DNA of 64,000 nucleotides, from the NCBI GenBank assembly GCA_965221845.1, contig OZ244919.1, positions 1,426,001 to 1,490,000 of the forward strand, written 5' to 3'. The position numbers and the translations under genes are program-made. The notes under the pieces are model-generated. The model did no database searches. It was not told the DNA's origin and saw nothing but the letters and a program-made list of their open reading frames with translations. Origin of the DNA: JAJEFO01 sp965221845 (GTDB lineage Bacteria; Pseudomonadota; Alphaproteobacteria; Rhodobacterales; Rhodobacteraceae). Each line of letters starts with the position of its first letter. Within the stretch, counting starts at the first letter, position 1. This document shows positions 29,442-38,484 of this stretch, piece after piece.

Positions 29442-29587
29442 CGCGCTGCTTGGCGAGACGTCGGAAGCCGGCCGCGCGCGGGAACGCTTCAGGCGAGCGG
29501 CCAGCGATGCGGCGGCCCGCTTCCGGCAGGCAGGCCGCAAATGGCTTGACGCCTTGCCGCCGGCAAATTACGGGTGCGGTCCGTCGT

Positions 29588-29664
29588 GGCGGAGTAGCTC
29601 AGTCGGTCAGAGCAGAGGAATCATAATCCTTGTGTCGGGGGTTCGAGTCCCTCCTCCGCTACCA
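29588..29664 (+). tRNA. tRNA-Met (CAT anticodon, elongator type)
   Basis: 77-nt cloverleaf including an encoded CCA end. The acceptor stem GGCGGAG pairs with CTCCGCT. The D arm is AGCTCAGTCGGTCAGAGC. The anticodon loop ATCATAA is closed by GAGGA/TCCTT, and the T loop is GTTCGAGTCC. A tyrosine recombinase gene begins 600 bp downstream and accessory DNA follows, so the 3' end of this tRNA is a candidate island attachment site. Confidence 0.95.
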
Positions 29665-30214
29665 TTGTCGGAAACGACGCGCGTCGCCTCCGACATGCAG
29701 ATTTCGCCCTCGACGCCGATCATGCGGCCGGGCTTGCAGAAGCCGCCGCGGTCCCGGCGGCGGAAACGGGTCCGGACGGCCCGGACTTCGCCGAGCCGCG
29801 TCGTGAGCGTCTTCGCCGCCCGGCGGTGACCTCGCGCGGCCGCATGACCGGCGGGCGCAGCTTTGCGTCTTCCGCCGGAATCTCTCACGGACAGCTGGCC
29901 GCGTCCGGGCTGCGGCATTCACGCGCCTCGTCGTTCCGTTCCATTCCTGCCTCTTCCGTTCCTTTCGGCCCGCGCAAGGAAAGGCGCCCGCGCTCCCCGG
30001 ACGCGCGCAATGGAAGGCATCGGAAACGGCTGCGCAATCCCGGCGCGGAACCCGCAATGCGGGCAGCGCCGCCAGCAGCCGCTCAATGCCCGCGCCGCGG
30101 GCCGCGCAGGCATTGAGGAAGAGAACGAAGCGGAATCGGGCAGAAAAGGCGGCTTGCACCCCGTGATCCCGTTTCGTTTGCGTTCGACCGAATGCCGCCA
30201 TATTTCGGCGATTT
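29665..30214. other. Gap between tRNA-Met and integrase, no recognised gene
   Basis: About 550 bp. Several frames are open because of high GC, but none resembles a protein family by eye. A second copy of the tRNA 3' end was not found in this stretch or near 63 kb. The last 15 bp lead into the tandem GGTGACA element. Confidence 0.5.
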
Positions 30215-30251
30215 GGTGACATGGTGGTGACACGGGAAAGCTTCCCGGAGC
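30215..30251 (+). promoter_or_regulatory. Tandem GGTGACA element and palindrome upstream of integrase
   Basis: GGTGACA at 30215-30221 and again at 30226-30232, start-to-start spacing 11 bp, followed by the hairpin-forming GGGAA-AGC-TTCCC at about 30234-30246. The equivalent site near 62.7 kb has GGGAC-GC-GTCCC, so the stem is kept by compensating changes. Likely a protein-binding site or recombinase arm site that also controls the integrase. Confidence 0.6.
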
Positions 30252-30267
30252 CAGGGAGGGAAGTAGG

Positions 30268-31497
30268 ATGGCCCTGACAGAGAGGCGGATCCGGGACGCG
30301 AAGCCCGGCCAGAAGACCCGGATCGAATGGGACACGACCGTCAGGGGGTTCGGCTTGCGAATCACGCCTGCCGGGTCGAAGGCGTTCGTGATCAGCTACC
30401 GGCTGGACGGATCCAAGCGGCTCGCGACCATTGGAAGGCCGTCCGAGACGAGCCTGCGGAACGCCCGCGAGCTGGCGGGCAGGGAACTGGCCGCGGTCAG
30501 GCAGGGCGGAAGCGACCCCTTGGCCCGGCGCGATGCCGTCAGGACCATGCCGACCGTCGCCGAAGGCATGGCCACGTTCTTCGAGTCCTACGTGCCGGCC
30601 CGCATTGCAGAGGGCCGCATGTGCGTACGGACTGCGAAGGAATACGCCTGGCAATGGAACCGCATTGCCAGGGTGTTCCCCGAATTCGCCGCGTTGCGCA
30701 TCGAGGCCGTGACGCGGGCCGACATCGAGCATGTCCTGACGGACCGCAAGCCGGTTGACCGGAACCGCAATCTCGCGTTCCTGGCCCGGGTGTTCCGTTT
30801 CTTCGAGATGCGCGAATGCCGCCGGCAGAACGACAACCCGTGCCGCCTGATCGAGAAGGCCAGGGAGGAGCCGCGCGACCGGGTGCTGACCCCTGCCGAA
30901 CTGAAGGCGCTTGCGGGGTCCCTGGCCAACCTGGAAAGCGGAGGCAAGGAGCGTTTCCCCGTTGCCGCGATCCGGTTCCTGGCCATGACAGGCTGGCGCG
31001 CCGGCGAGGCGCTGGCCCTGCAATGGGAGCATGTCAGCTTCGAGACCGGCGAGATCGTCCTGCCGGACACCAAGACCGGGCGGCAGGTGCGCAAGGCCGG
31101 CGCCGATGCGATGGACCAGATCCATGAACTGCCGCGCCTCGGCGCGAATCCCTTCGTGTTTGCCGGGCGCACCGGCGCCGGGATCGGATACAAGCGGCTT
31201 CGGCGGGTGTTCATCAAGGCGTGCGCGGCCGCGGGCATTGCCGACGCCCGGTTGCATGACCTGCGCCGCAGCGTGGCAACCTATGCCGCCGCGTCGGGCC
31301 TTCCGGTCACGCTGTTGCGCGACCTGCTGGGCCACAGGACCCTGAACATGGCCGCGCGGTATGCCCGCCGCGCCGACTCGGCGCTGCAGCGAGCGCAGGA
31401 CGAAAGCGCCGCGCGGATGGCCGCGATGATGGCGGTCGGCCGGGAGCTCAGGCGGAACGCCGCCGGCGGGCAGCGACGCCGCCGGACACGAGGCTGA
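30268..31497 (+). CDS. Tyrosine recombinase (island integrase)
   Basis: 409 residues. The N-terminal DUF4102-like arm-binding domain is MALTERRIRDAKPGQKTRIE with GFGLRITPAG. The catalytic domain holds Arg in MTGWRAGEAL, His-x-x-Arg in LHDLRRSVA, His in LLGHRTLN and the nucleophile in ARYARRAD. RBS-like GGGAGGGAAG precedes ATG. Its start follows a tRNA-Met and a tandem-repeat element, and its last codons run into the porin-type leader. A collapsed copy of the same gene lies at 62402-62533. Confidence 0.92.
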   Translation: MALTERRIRDAKPGQKTRIEWDTTVRGFGLRITPAGSKAFVISYRLDGSKRLATIGRPSETSLRNARELAGRELAAVRQGGSDPLARRDAVRTMPTVAEGMATFFESYVPARIAEGRMCVRTAKEYAWQWNRIARVFPEFAALRIEAVTRADIEHVLTDRKPVDRNRNLAFLARVFRFFEMRECRRQNDNPCRLIEKAREEPRDRVLTPAELKALAGSLANLESGGKERFPVAAIRFLAMTGWRAGEALALQWEHVSFETGEIVLPDTKTGRQVRKAGADAMDQIHELPRLGANPFVFAGRTGAGIGYKRLRRVFIKACAAAGIADARLHDLRRSVATYAAASGLPVTLLRDLLGHRTLNMAARYARRADSALQRAQDESAARMAAMMAVGRELRRNAAGGQRRRRTRG

Positions 31498-31527
31498 CAG
31501 CGAGGCCTGGCGGCGCGGGGGCGCGCT

Positions 31528-31658
31528 GGTGACATTGTGGTGACACGGGCGGCGGGCCGTCTGCCCGTCCTGCCGGGGCTTTCGTCCAAAATACTGGTTC
31601 CACGCCGTTTTTCCCGGATCTTCCGGGAAGGCCCGTCTCCCCGATCCCTGAATGGAAA
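31528..31658 (+). pseudogene. Porin-type leader with lost porin gene
   Basis: Two GGTGACA half-sites at 31528-31534 and 31539-31545 (11-bp spacing), then the roughly 110-bp leader ending in CCCTGAATGGAAA, closely matching the leader of the porin at 35068. After ATGGAAA (31652-31658) the sequence changes abruptly to a transposase remnant, so only the first codons of a porin remain. Confidence 0.7.
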
Positions 31659-31799
31659 GCCGTACGGTGGATGAATCGAGGCGAATCGCCATGTACCTGA
31701 CTGGAGCTTCGACGAGGACCGGAGTTGCATCCGGCCCGGAGAGCGCGACCCTGCCGCAGTGCGTCCTCGACAGCCCGAAGTCGGTCTGCAACACCCGTC

Positions 31800-32126
31800 C
31801 GCGGTCCGGGCCGCTGAGGCGTCAGGGCGCGCCACCAACAGCGCGAACGGCACAACCGCACGATCAGGATGAGCAACAGGCGGCACGCCCGCCGGACCGA
31901 CGGCTTCAGCAAGACCTTCCGCGGCCACATGGCGATGATGCACCTCTGGATGCTTCACTACAACTTCTGCCGCGCGCGCATGACCCTGAAGACGACGCCC
32001 ACCGTCGAAGCCGGAATCGACGACGAGGTGCGAGACGTGGCATGGATCTCCGGCCTGATCGAGGCCAATGCCCCGAAGCCGAAGAAGCCCGGCCCTCGGA
32101 ACAGAAAGCAGACGAAGAGGGGTTGA
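31800..32126 (+). pseudogene. DDE transposase C-terminal remnant (IS1-like)
   Basis: Reading ERHNRTIRMSNRRHARRTDG, then FSKTFRGHMAMMHLWMLHYN and KTTPTVEAGIDDEVRDV, this matches the end of IS1-like integrase-core transposases. The first two thirds of the gene are missing; it abuts the truncated porin leader. Ends KPKKPGPRNRKQ. Confidence 0.6.
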
Positions 32127-32826
32127 AACGGGTTGAGAATTCCATACAGAGCTTAGGCCAGCCCACAAGGAAGTGGGCTGGATTTTCAGGGGCTTATATC
32201 CAATATTTGACAGAATACAAAATGATGACTTTTCGTCAGATAACAGACACAACATAGTATGGTATATCAACTTATGTATATAAGACCCTTTTTACATACT
32301 GACCCTTGAACAGCTAGGAAATCATACATGGCAGGCAGACAGGGAATATTTCCCGAATTTCACTCATACGCCAAGCTTCTGGAGAAGACCAAGCGCGATG
32401 TGGAAAAGATTATCCACACAGCTGCGTTGCAGATACCGGGAGAGGACCGACTCGACGACATTGCTCCCTGTCTTAAACGCATCCTGGAAAGGATAACGTA
32501 TGGATGCCTTGAGCTTCAGATACCGATACACGGGAAGAAGACCTCTACGCGCCGGTGGCAGAAGAGTAAGGCCAGAGATCTGATCAGTAAAGTGGACACA
32601 AAATTCTATCCTCATCCCAATTTGGACAGAGGCGGACCGTACATTAAAATCACGTCAGCAGTTCAGGATTCTGACTCACTCACACAGGAGCAATGGCTTA
32701 CGGCGTGGGACTTCGTTAACCAGATTCAGCATGTACAGAATCCTGCAAGCGAAAGACGCAAGCCTGAACCACAAATGGCGCTGGATGATGCTTTGAAATG
32801 GACGCAAAGAGTCATTAACCTGCTTA

Positions 32827-33697
32827 GGGCCCGTTGACACTCATGTCGCCGCGACCACGCCGGCGACGAGGTGGATCCCGGCGGCAAAGCTCGCGTCGGT
32901 CTTGTCGTACCGGGTCGCGATCGCACGGAACTCCTTGATCTTCGCGAAGAAGTTCTCCACCAGGTGCCGCCAGCCGTAGACCTCCCGGTCATGCGCCCGC
33001 GACACCGTCCGGCTCCGCTTCGACGGAATCACCGCCTCCGCCCCGCGTTCCGCCAGGTCCTCCAGCAGCCAGTCCGCGTCGAACGCCCTGTCGCCGACGA
33101 AGGCCCCGAACGCCAGGCCGTCGAGAAGCCCCGGCACCCCCTTGAGGTCGTGCGCCTGGCCGGGAAGGATCCTGAAGCGGACCAGATAGCCGAGCGCGTC
33201 CACGACGGCCACGACCTTGCTCGTCAGGCCGCCTCTGGAACGACCGATCCCCTGGCTCGAGGTCCCCCTTTTGCGCCGGACGCCTTCTGATGCGCCTGGA
33301 CGACCGTGCCGTCGACGAACACCCACTCGAGGTCGAACTCCTCCGACAAGGCGTCGGAAACACGCTCGAATACCCCCGAAAGCGCCCAGCGCCGGAACCG
33401 CTTGAAGACGCTGTTCCAGTTCCCGAACCGCGCGGGGAGGTCGCGCCACGGCGACCCCGTGCGGAACCGCCAGAGCACCGCCTCCATGAAAAGGCGGTTG
33501 TCCGCCGCCGTGCCGCCGGGATCGGACTTCTTGCCCGGCAGCATGTCCTCGATCCGCGCCCACATGGCGTCGGTCAGAACCGTCCTGTCTGCATTCATGA
33601 TGTCACCTGTTTCCTGCCCGTGCCGCCGTTCCGGCGGTCATCGGGGAAGGAAATGGCATGGAAGCGGGCGATTCGCAAGGCAACTGTCAACGGGCCC
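32827..33697. mobile_element. IS5-family (IS427-like) insertion sequence
   Basis: 871 bp bounded by inverted GGGCCCGTTGACA ends and flanked by a TA duplication (32825-32826 and 33698-33699), the target form of the IS427 group. It interrupts the unknown gene starting at 32328. Confidence 0.88.
32841..33598 (-). CDS. IS5/IS427 transposase, two frames joined by -1 frameshift
   Basis: OrfA (33598 to about 33260) starts MNADRTVLTDAMWARIEDML and reaches DGTVVQAHQKASGAKGG. OrfB continues in the -1 frame (SSQGIGRSRGGLTSKV, then FVGDRAFDADWL and ATRYDKTDASFAAG). The junction lies on GCAAAAGGGGG, the kind of A-rich slippery site used by IS427-group elements for programmed frameshifting. The DDE residues are present across the two frames, so the element may be active. 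Confidence 0.78.
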
Positions 33698-34055
33698 TAG
33701 TCATCATACGGTCATCGCCGTCGATACATCTTTCTTCGCTCACGTAACCATGCATCCTCCGGTAAGCCATGATGCTCAGGTGACGGTAATGAAACGCTCA
33801 ACGCCATGGTCTGCAGGCCATGAGTTACCGGATGGGAGCTTTGCCAGACTGCAGGTTAAGAACAAGGAAGGTGAATGGCGAGACGTCACAGATCCCGAGG
33901 AAGGAGCAGTATCCCTTATGCACCTGCATGGAATGTACACACATCGTGGCTTTTTCAGCCCGCCGTCATGATTACCGCTTGAATTTCCGTGCGGAGGACA
34001 TTAGACGCCCCAAGAGATGCTCGCGTGGAGTCCCATAACCCCACGCGAGCTGGCA

Positions 34056-34376
34056 TCAAGCACGACACTGGCAAAATTTACAGCAGAAACGGAACCAATA
34101 GATCCGGCTGGATCTGTTCCGCGACATTCTTGACGAAGACGAAAGGGCGCAAAGAGACAGAACCATGCGGCTGATGCGCACCACTGCGAAGATGCTCCTC
34201 TGGTCCTTCCATTGCCCGCCAGGCGCATGGTCGCGATGGCGCGGCGCCAGTGCCCGGTCCGCAGCCAGTTCGGCCACGGCGCGGGCGAGTTCGCCATCGA
34301 CGGTTCCGGCAAGGCGGCCCTTGCGCACGCGACGGCAATCCCGCTTGAAGGCAGCGGTCCGCCTAATCGTCCGCAT
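34056..34376 (-). pseudogene. yafQ: YafQ-type toxin, C-terminally truncated
   Basis: MRTIRRTAAFKRDCRRVRKG, then ALAPRHRDHAPGGQWKD, is the N-terminal two thirds of a YafQ/RelE mRNA interferase. After GGQWKD the catalytic C-terminus, expected to carry RDCHI and a conserved His/Phe, is replaced by unrelated sequence to 34056. The start overlaps the end of dinJ by 14 bp. Probably inactive. Confidence 0.75.
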
Positions 34377-34620
34377 GGAGGTCGGCCATCAGGCCTTCGA
34401 CGTCGCCGAACGTGACCAGTTCGCCGCGCCGTGCCGCCTCCATGACCGCGACGGTCTCCGCGTTCGGCGCCAAGGGCTCGAAGGGCAGGCGCTTCTCGGC
34501 CGCGGTCCGCACCATCATCAGGCGGAAAGCGTCGGAGACGGTAAGGCCGATCGCGTCGAGCACGGCGGCGGCCTCCCGCCTGGTCTTCTCGTCGATGCGG
34601 GCGCGGACGATGGTGCGCAT
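34363..34620 (-). CDS. dinJ: RelB/DinJ-family antitoxin
   Basis: 85 residues: MRTIVRARIDEKTRREAAAV, a ribbon-helix-helix start typical of DinJ, then GLTVSDAFRLMMVRTAAEKR and a C-terminal toxin-binding tail. Complete, while its partner toxin is truncated. As in dinJ-yafQ operons, it would autoregulate its own promoter. Confidence 0.85.
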   Translation of the reverse strand: MRTIVRARIDEKTRREAAAVLDAIGLTVSDAFRLMMVRTAAEKRLPFEPLAPNAETVAVMEAARRGELVTFGDVEGLMADLHADD

Positions 34621-34943
34621 GTGTCGATCCTCCAGGCTGGGCCACAATATGGCCCGCCTGCTGACAGATGTCCATGTCTCGGGCCACGCCCATCGGCAAG
34701 CCAGACGGCTGCCTTGAGTGAAATTCAGGACAGGTTTCTTGGCATCGAAGGCTTCACGAAGTGCGGGAACGGGCGGGGTCCGGGACCGTCCGTTCCGCGC
34801 GGCAGCGCTCGCAGGCCTCGATCCCGCGCGTTCCTCCCTTCGGGCTGACGGCGTGCGGAGCAGGCACGCGAGACGCCACCGGCGGGCAGGGATGTCGCCG
34901 GACACGAGGCTGACAGCGCGGCCTGGCGGCGCGGGGGCGCGTT

Positions 34944-35067
34944 GGTGACATGGTGGTGACACGGGCGGCGGGCCGCCGGGCCGCCCTGCCGGGGGCCTTC
35001 TCCAAGGCGCTGTTTTCAAGCCGTTTTTCCCGGCCCTTCCGGGAAGATCCGTCTCCCCGGTCGCTGA
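34944..35067 (+). promoter_or_regulatory. Porin leader with tandem GGTGACA half-sites
   Basis: GGTGACA at 34944-34950 and 34955-34961, then a leader with the hairpin CCCGG-CCCTT-CCGGG near 35029-35043 and TCGCTGA directly before ATG. No Shine-Dalgarno sequence is evident. About 90 bp further upstream the sequence also matches the 3' end of the integrase gene (ccggacacgaggctgacagc). Confidence 0.65.
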
Positions 35068-36366
35068 ATGGAAATCAGGCGGAAGGCGGCCGTGCTGCTC
35101 GCCTCGACCGCCCTGGCAGGGTTGCCGCTTGCGGCGTCTGCCCAGGGCGTGACGCTGTCGGGGTCGGCGGAGATGGGCGTGTTCGACGACGACTCGAAGA
35201 AGGACGACGGAACGAAGACCGGCGCGCAGTTCCACACCGACATCGACGCGACGATCAAGATGGAGGGCGTGACCGACACCGGGATCACCTTCGGGGCGAA
35301 CGTCGACATCGACGAGCTGGACCGTGGCGGCAACGCTAAAGGGAATTTGTCGGGAAATCCAGAGTCGTACGACATCACGACCTCCGTGAACGGTGCGACG
35401 GACGACGACGCCGACGACGGCGGCGCGACCTTCTACGTCCGAGGGTTCTTCGGCAACGTCGAGATGGGCGACACCGACGGCGGCTATGACTGGGCGATGG
35501 AGGAGATCGTCGGCGCGGGCTCGATAAGGGACGACCACGAGCACGGCGGCTTCGACGGCAACTCCGGCCTGGACGGCACGCATGACGGCCAGATACTCCG
35601 CTACGACACCGGCGACCTCCTGGGCGACTTCGCGCTCGGACTGTCGTTCGAGCAGGACACCGCGTTTGACGGGATAGGGGACAGGACGGTTGGGACGCTC
35701 CCCGGCACGGCTCAAAGGGGCGATAACACTGATAACCCTGCTGATGCGGACAAAGCATTCCAGAAAGACCGTGGCGACATCCTCGGCGTCGGCGGCAAGG
35801 GGAGCTTCGCCGTGGGCGGCGCGACCCTTGCGGGAGGCATAGGCTACCAGAAGGACGACTGGTCCGACATCGTGGGCGGCAGCTTCTCGGCCGCGTTCCC
35901 GGTCGGGACCGGCAGCCTGAAGCTGGTGGCCAACTACGCCCAGTTCGACAATGACAATGGTACCACTATCCATGGGGATAATAATACTACTCCTCCGGCA
36001 ACCAGCATTAAAAACCATACTTTCGACGACGTGGAAGCCAAGCACTCCGGGATAGGCGCGACCTACAGCGTCGGGCCGCTCGCGTTCCATGCCAACTACG
36101 CCAAGAAGGACGTGGACGGCCCGGACGTGCGGGGTGTAAACAATAACAGTGGTCGGACGTCTGTCAGCGGCAAGACCATCTATGACGTTGACGGCTACGG
36201 CCTTGCGGCGACCTACGACCTCGGCGGCGGCGCTTCGATCCAGTTCGGCTACGGCAAGACGGACCGCAGCAACGTCGAAGTATCAGTTGACGGCACGGCA
36301 GATGAAAAGAAAGCATTTGCCAACGACACCGACACCTGGTCCTTCGGCCTCAAGATGGCGTTCTGA
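35068..36366 (+). CDS. Outer-membrane porin 1 (Porin_4/Rhodobacter type)
   Basis: 432 residues. Sec signal peptide MEIRRKAAVLLASTALAGLP ending SAQG, then the mature start VTLSGSAEMGVFDDDS. Alternating strands and acidic loops follow, with a C-terminal WSFGLKMAF ending in the Phe required for outer-membrane assembly. Conserved blocks FYVRGFFGNVEMGDTDGGYD and HANYAKKDVDG recur in all porins here. About 734 bp (35218-35951) appear identical to the porin at 59584. The loops near 35945-36020 and 36130-36165 are notably AT-rich compared with the barrel. Confidence 0.92.
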   Translation: MEIRRKAAVLLASTALAGLPLAASAQGVTLSGSAEMGVFDDDSKKDDGTKTGAQFHTDIDATIKMEGVTDTGITFGANVDIDELDRGGNAKGNLSGNPESYDITTSVNGATDDDADDGGATFYVRGFFGNVEMGDTDGGYDWAMEEIVGAGSIRDDHEHGGFDGNSGLDGTHDGQILRYDTGDLLGDFALGLSFEQDTAFDGIGDRTVGTLPGTAQRGDNTDNPADADKAFQKDRGDILGVGGKGSFAVGGATLAGGIGYQKDDWSDIVGGSFSAAFPVGTGSLKLVANYAQFDNDNGTTIHGDNNTTPPATSIKNHTFDDVEAKHSGIGATYSVGPLAFHANYAKKDVDGPDVRGVNNNSGRTSVSGKTIYDVDGYGLAATYDLGGGASIQFGYGKTDRSNVEVSVDGTADEKKAFANDTDTWSFGLKMAF

Positions 36367-36387
36367 CCAGACATCGAACATGAACAC

Positions 36388-36415
36388 GGGGGCGGCCTTT
36401 CATCCGCCCCCTTTT
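36388..36415 (+). terminator. Intrinsic terminator of porin 1
   Basis: GGGGGCGG (36388-36395) pairs with CCGCCCCC (36404-36411) and is followed by TTTT. Preceded by a 3' motif, CATCGAACATGAACACGGG, that also follows other porin genes here. Confidence 0.8.
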
Positions 36416-36583
36416 CAGGAGAACGGCACGGACCGAACAAAAGAGCTTGTCGAGGACGCGCTGGCGGCTATCCCGGATCCCCACGAGGACGTGATCGACG
36501 AAGTTCTGGGGGTCATCGAGGACAACCACAGCCTGCTTGCAGAATACCAGGATATCAAGACCGAGAAGCCCCTTATCAACCAA

Positions 36584-37806
36584 AAGGCTTATCCCTTTGA
36601 CTACGGTACCGCAAGACATTGTGCCGGCGGCCGGTCGCCGGATCCGCTGCGGAATCCGCGTGGCGGCCCGGACGGTGGGGATTCGGGTGGTGCGCGGGTG
36701 CGCCCGCCGGTCCGGTGGCGGAATCCGGGCACGGGATCCGGCCGCGTCAGGCGCGTCCCTCGACGATGTCGTGACACGTTGCGGGCGGCAACCCCAGGCC
36801 GATGCCGAGGAGGCTGTCGAGCGAGGTCCGCCGGTGGCGGCGCCGGTTCCGGCGGAAGACGAACTCGTCAAGGTACCTCTGGACATGCCTGCGGCGCAGG
36901 CCGTGATGCACGCCCATGGCCCGGCGCTTGAGGTTGGAGAACACCCGGCGGACCCAGGTCAGGACCTAGTGGGCCCTGCGGCCGCCGACCGCCCTTTCCT
37001 CCCACGGGTTGTCGGGCAGGCCGCTGTACCCGAGCCAGCCGTCGGTGACGACCCGCGCCCCGGGCGCGACCGCTTCCGACACGAACCCGTGCAGCGCCTC
37101 GGAGGCGTAGCTTTCCACGGACTTCAGCCGGATGCGGCGCGGCTTTCCGCATTCCGGGAGCTCGACCGCCCCGGCCAGGAGGATCCTGCCGGCGGCGCTG
37201 CGGCCCCGGCCGGCGACGCCCTTCGCCGCGCCCTCCCCGCCGTCACCGGCCTCCACACCGCCGTCGCGGCAGCAGGGAACGGACGTCTCGTCGACCTCCG
37301 CGATCCCCTGCGAGCCAGGCTCCGGTCCGGGCCGGCCACGGCCCGGCGCGGCCTGTGCAGCAGCAGCCAGGCCGTCCTGCAGCTGCCGATGCCAAGCTGT
37401 GTCTGGAGCTGCAGCGCGGAGATGCCGTTGGAATGCGTCGCCACGGTGTGGGCCGCGAGGAACCATGTCCTGAGCGGCAGGTGGCTGCGGTGCATCACCG
37501 TTCCCGCCGTCACCGAGGTCTGGCGTCCGCACCCCGCGCACTCGCGGAGGCGGCGCTCCCCCTCGGCTGCCAGCCTTTCGCGCAGCCGCAGGCCGGGCAC
37601 GCGAAGCCGCCGCCCCGGCGCAGCCTGGCCAGGTGCCTGGCGCAGGCGTCGTCGTCCGGGAAGAGCTCCTCGAACTCCTGGCGGGACATGGGCCGGTCGT
37701 GTTTCCATCGCGATGCCATGAAGAGAACACAAGGCGAACGGAACGGATCGTCAACCCCCCGCCGGACACAAAATGTGGACATGCCTTGGTCAAAGGGATA
37801 AGCCTT
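36584..37806. mobile_element. IS1595-family insertion sequence, copy 1
   Basis: 1223 bp with inverted ends AAGGCTTATCCCTTTG and CAAAGGGATAAGCCTT. It is flanked by a perfect 8-bp duplication TCAACCAA (36576-36583 and 37807-37814), the length expected for the family. Confidence 0.92.
36747..37719 (-). pseudogene. IS1595-family transposase, degraded
   Basis: MASRWKHDRPMSRQEFEELF with the zinc ribbon CPACGCAKGW starts the frame, and FSNLKRRAMGVHHGLRR to YLDEFVFRRNRRRHRRTS ends it. Between them the frame shifts several times and a stop interrupts near 36967. Paralogous to the copy at 49772. Confidence 0.8.
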
Positions 37807-37929
37807 TCAACCAAACTATCGCCCACTACGCAAGAGACAACAACAAAGTGCGTGGCAATAAATAGCCTGCAAAAAGGCGTTCATTGCAAAAGCGAGTTGG
37901 CTAAGACATATTCCAAACTTCGTATTGAG

Positions 37930-37949
37930 ACCAGCCCCATGGGGCTGGT
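37930..37949 (-). terminator. Hairpin downstream of porin 2
   Basis: ACCAGCCCCATGGGGCTGGT is a perfect 20-bp palindrome about 25 bp beyond the porin 2 stop. It lacks a strong T run, so termination is likely but not certain. Confidence 0.5.
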
Positions 37950-38484
37950 CCCGTGTTCATGTTCGACGGCTGACTAGAACGCCATCTTGAGGCCGAGGGA
38001 CCAGGTAGCATCGGCTTCTGCAGCGCCTTCTTCCTTGGACCGGCCGTAGCCAGCCAAGAGCTTCGCGCCGCCGCCCAGGTCGTAGCCTGCCGAGAGGCCG
38101 GTTCCGGTCACGTCCTTCATGGCCATGTGCTTGTAGTCCATCTTGCCGTAGTTGGCACCAAAGGAGAACGGGCCGGTGGCGAAGGACGCGCCAAGGCCGG
38201 TATGCGTGGCGTCGGAGAAGATGGCGGTTCCTGCCGACGTCACGTTGCCCCGGACAGGAGCACCCCCGAGGGCCGTTCGAGCTGCGGGGGTCGTGGCCGC
38301 AGCATGAGCAGTATCATACGCCTCGATTTCAGCGTCGCCAACGGTCCCCAGCGTGCCGTTCATGCCCTTGGCATTTTCAATCTCCGAAGCACGCACGCCG
38401 ATGGAAAACCCGCCCATGTCGTACTTGACGGACAATCCAACCTCTGAGGCCTTCGCAGTCTTGAGCGTGGTCTTGTCGGCACTA

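Larger units (their letters stand above)
32328..33971 (+). pseudogene. Unknown low-GC accessory gene interrupted by IS5
   Basis: The first part (32328-32826) and the last part (33700-33971) join into one uninterrupted frame of 256 residues when the IS5 element and one TA are removed. The product starts MAGRQGIFPEFHSYAKLLEK and ends MYTHRGFFSPPS. It is visibly poorer in GC than its surroundings, a sign of transfer. The N-terminal half looks helical, the C-terminal half strand-rich (NKEGEWRDVTDPEEGAV). I do not recognise a family. It sits between an integrase and a toxin-antitoxin remnant. Confidence 0.75.
36380..37865 (+). pseudogene. Small unknown gene interrupted by IS1595 copy 1
   Basis: Removing the element and one TCAACCAA copy joins 36583 to 37815 in frame. 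The frame then reads TKELVEDALAAIPDPHEDVI, then DEVLGVIEDNHSLLAEYQDI, then KTEKPLINQTIAHYARDNN, ending KVRGNK. An ATG at 36380 gives 84 residues, but it lies in the porin terminator, so the true 5' end is uncertain. Mostly helical and acidic; no family recognised. Confidence 0.6.
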
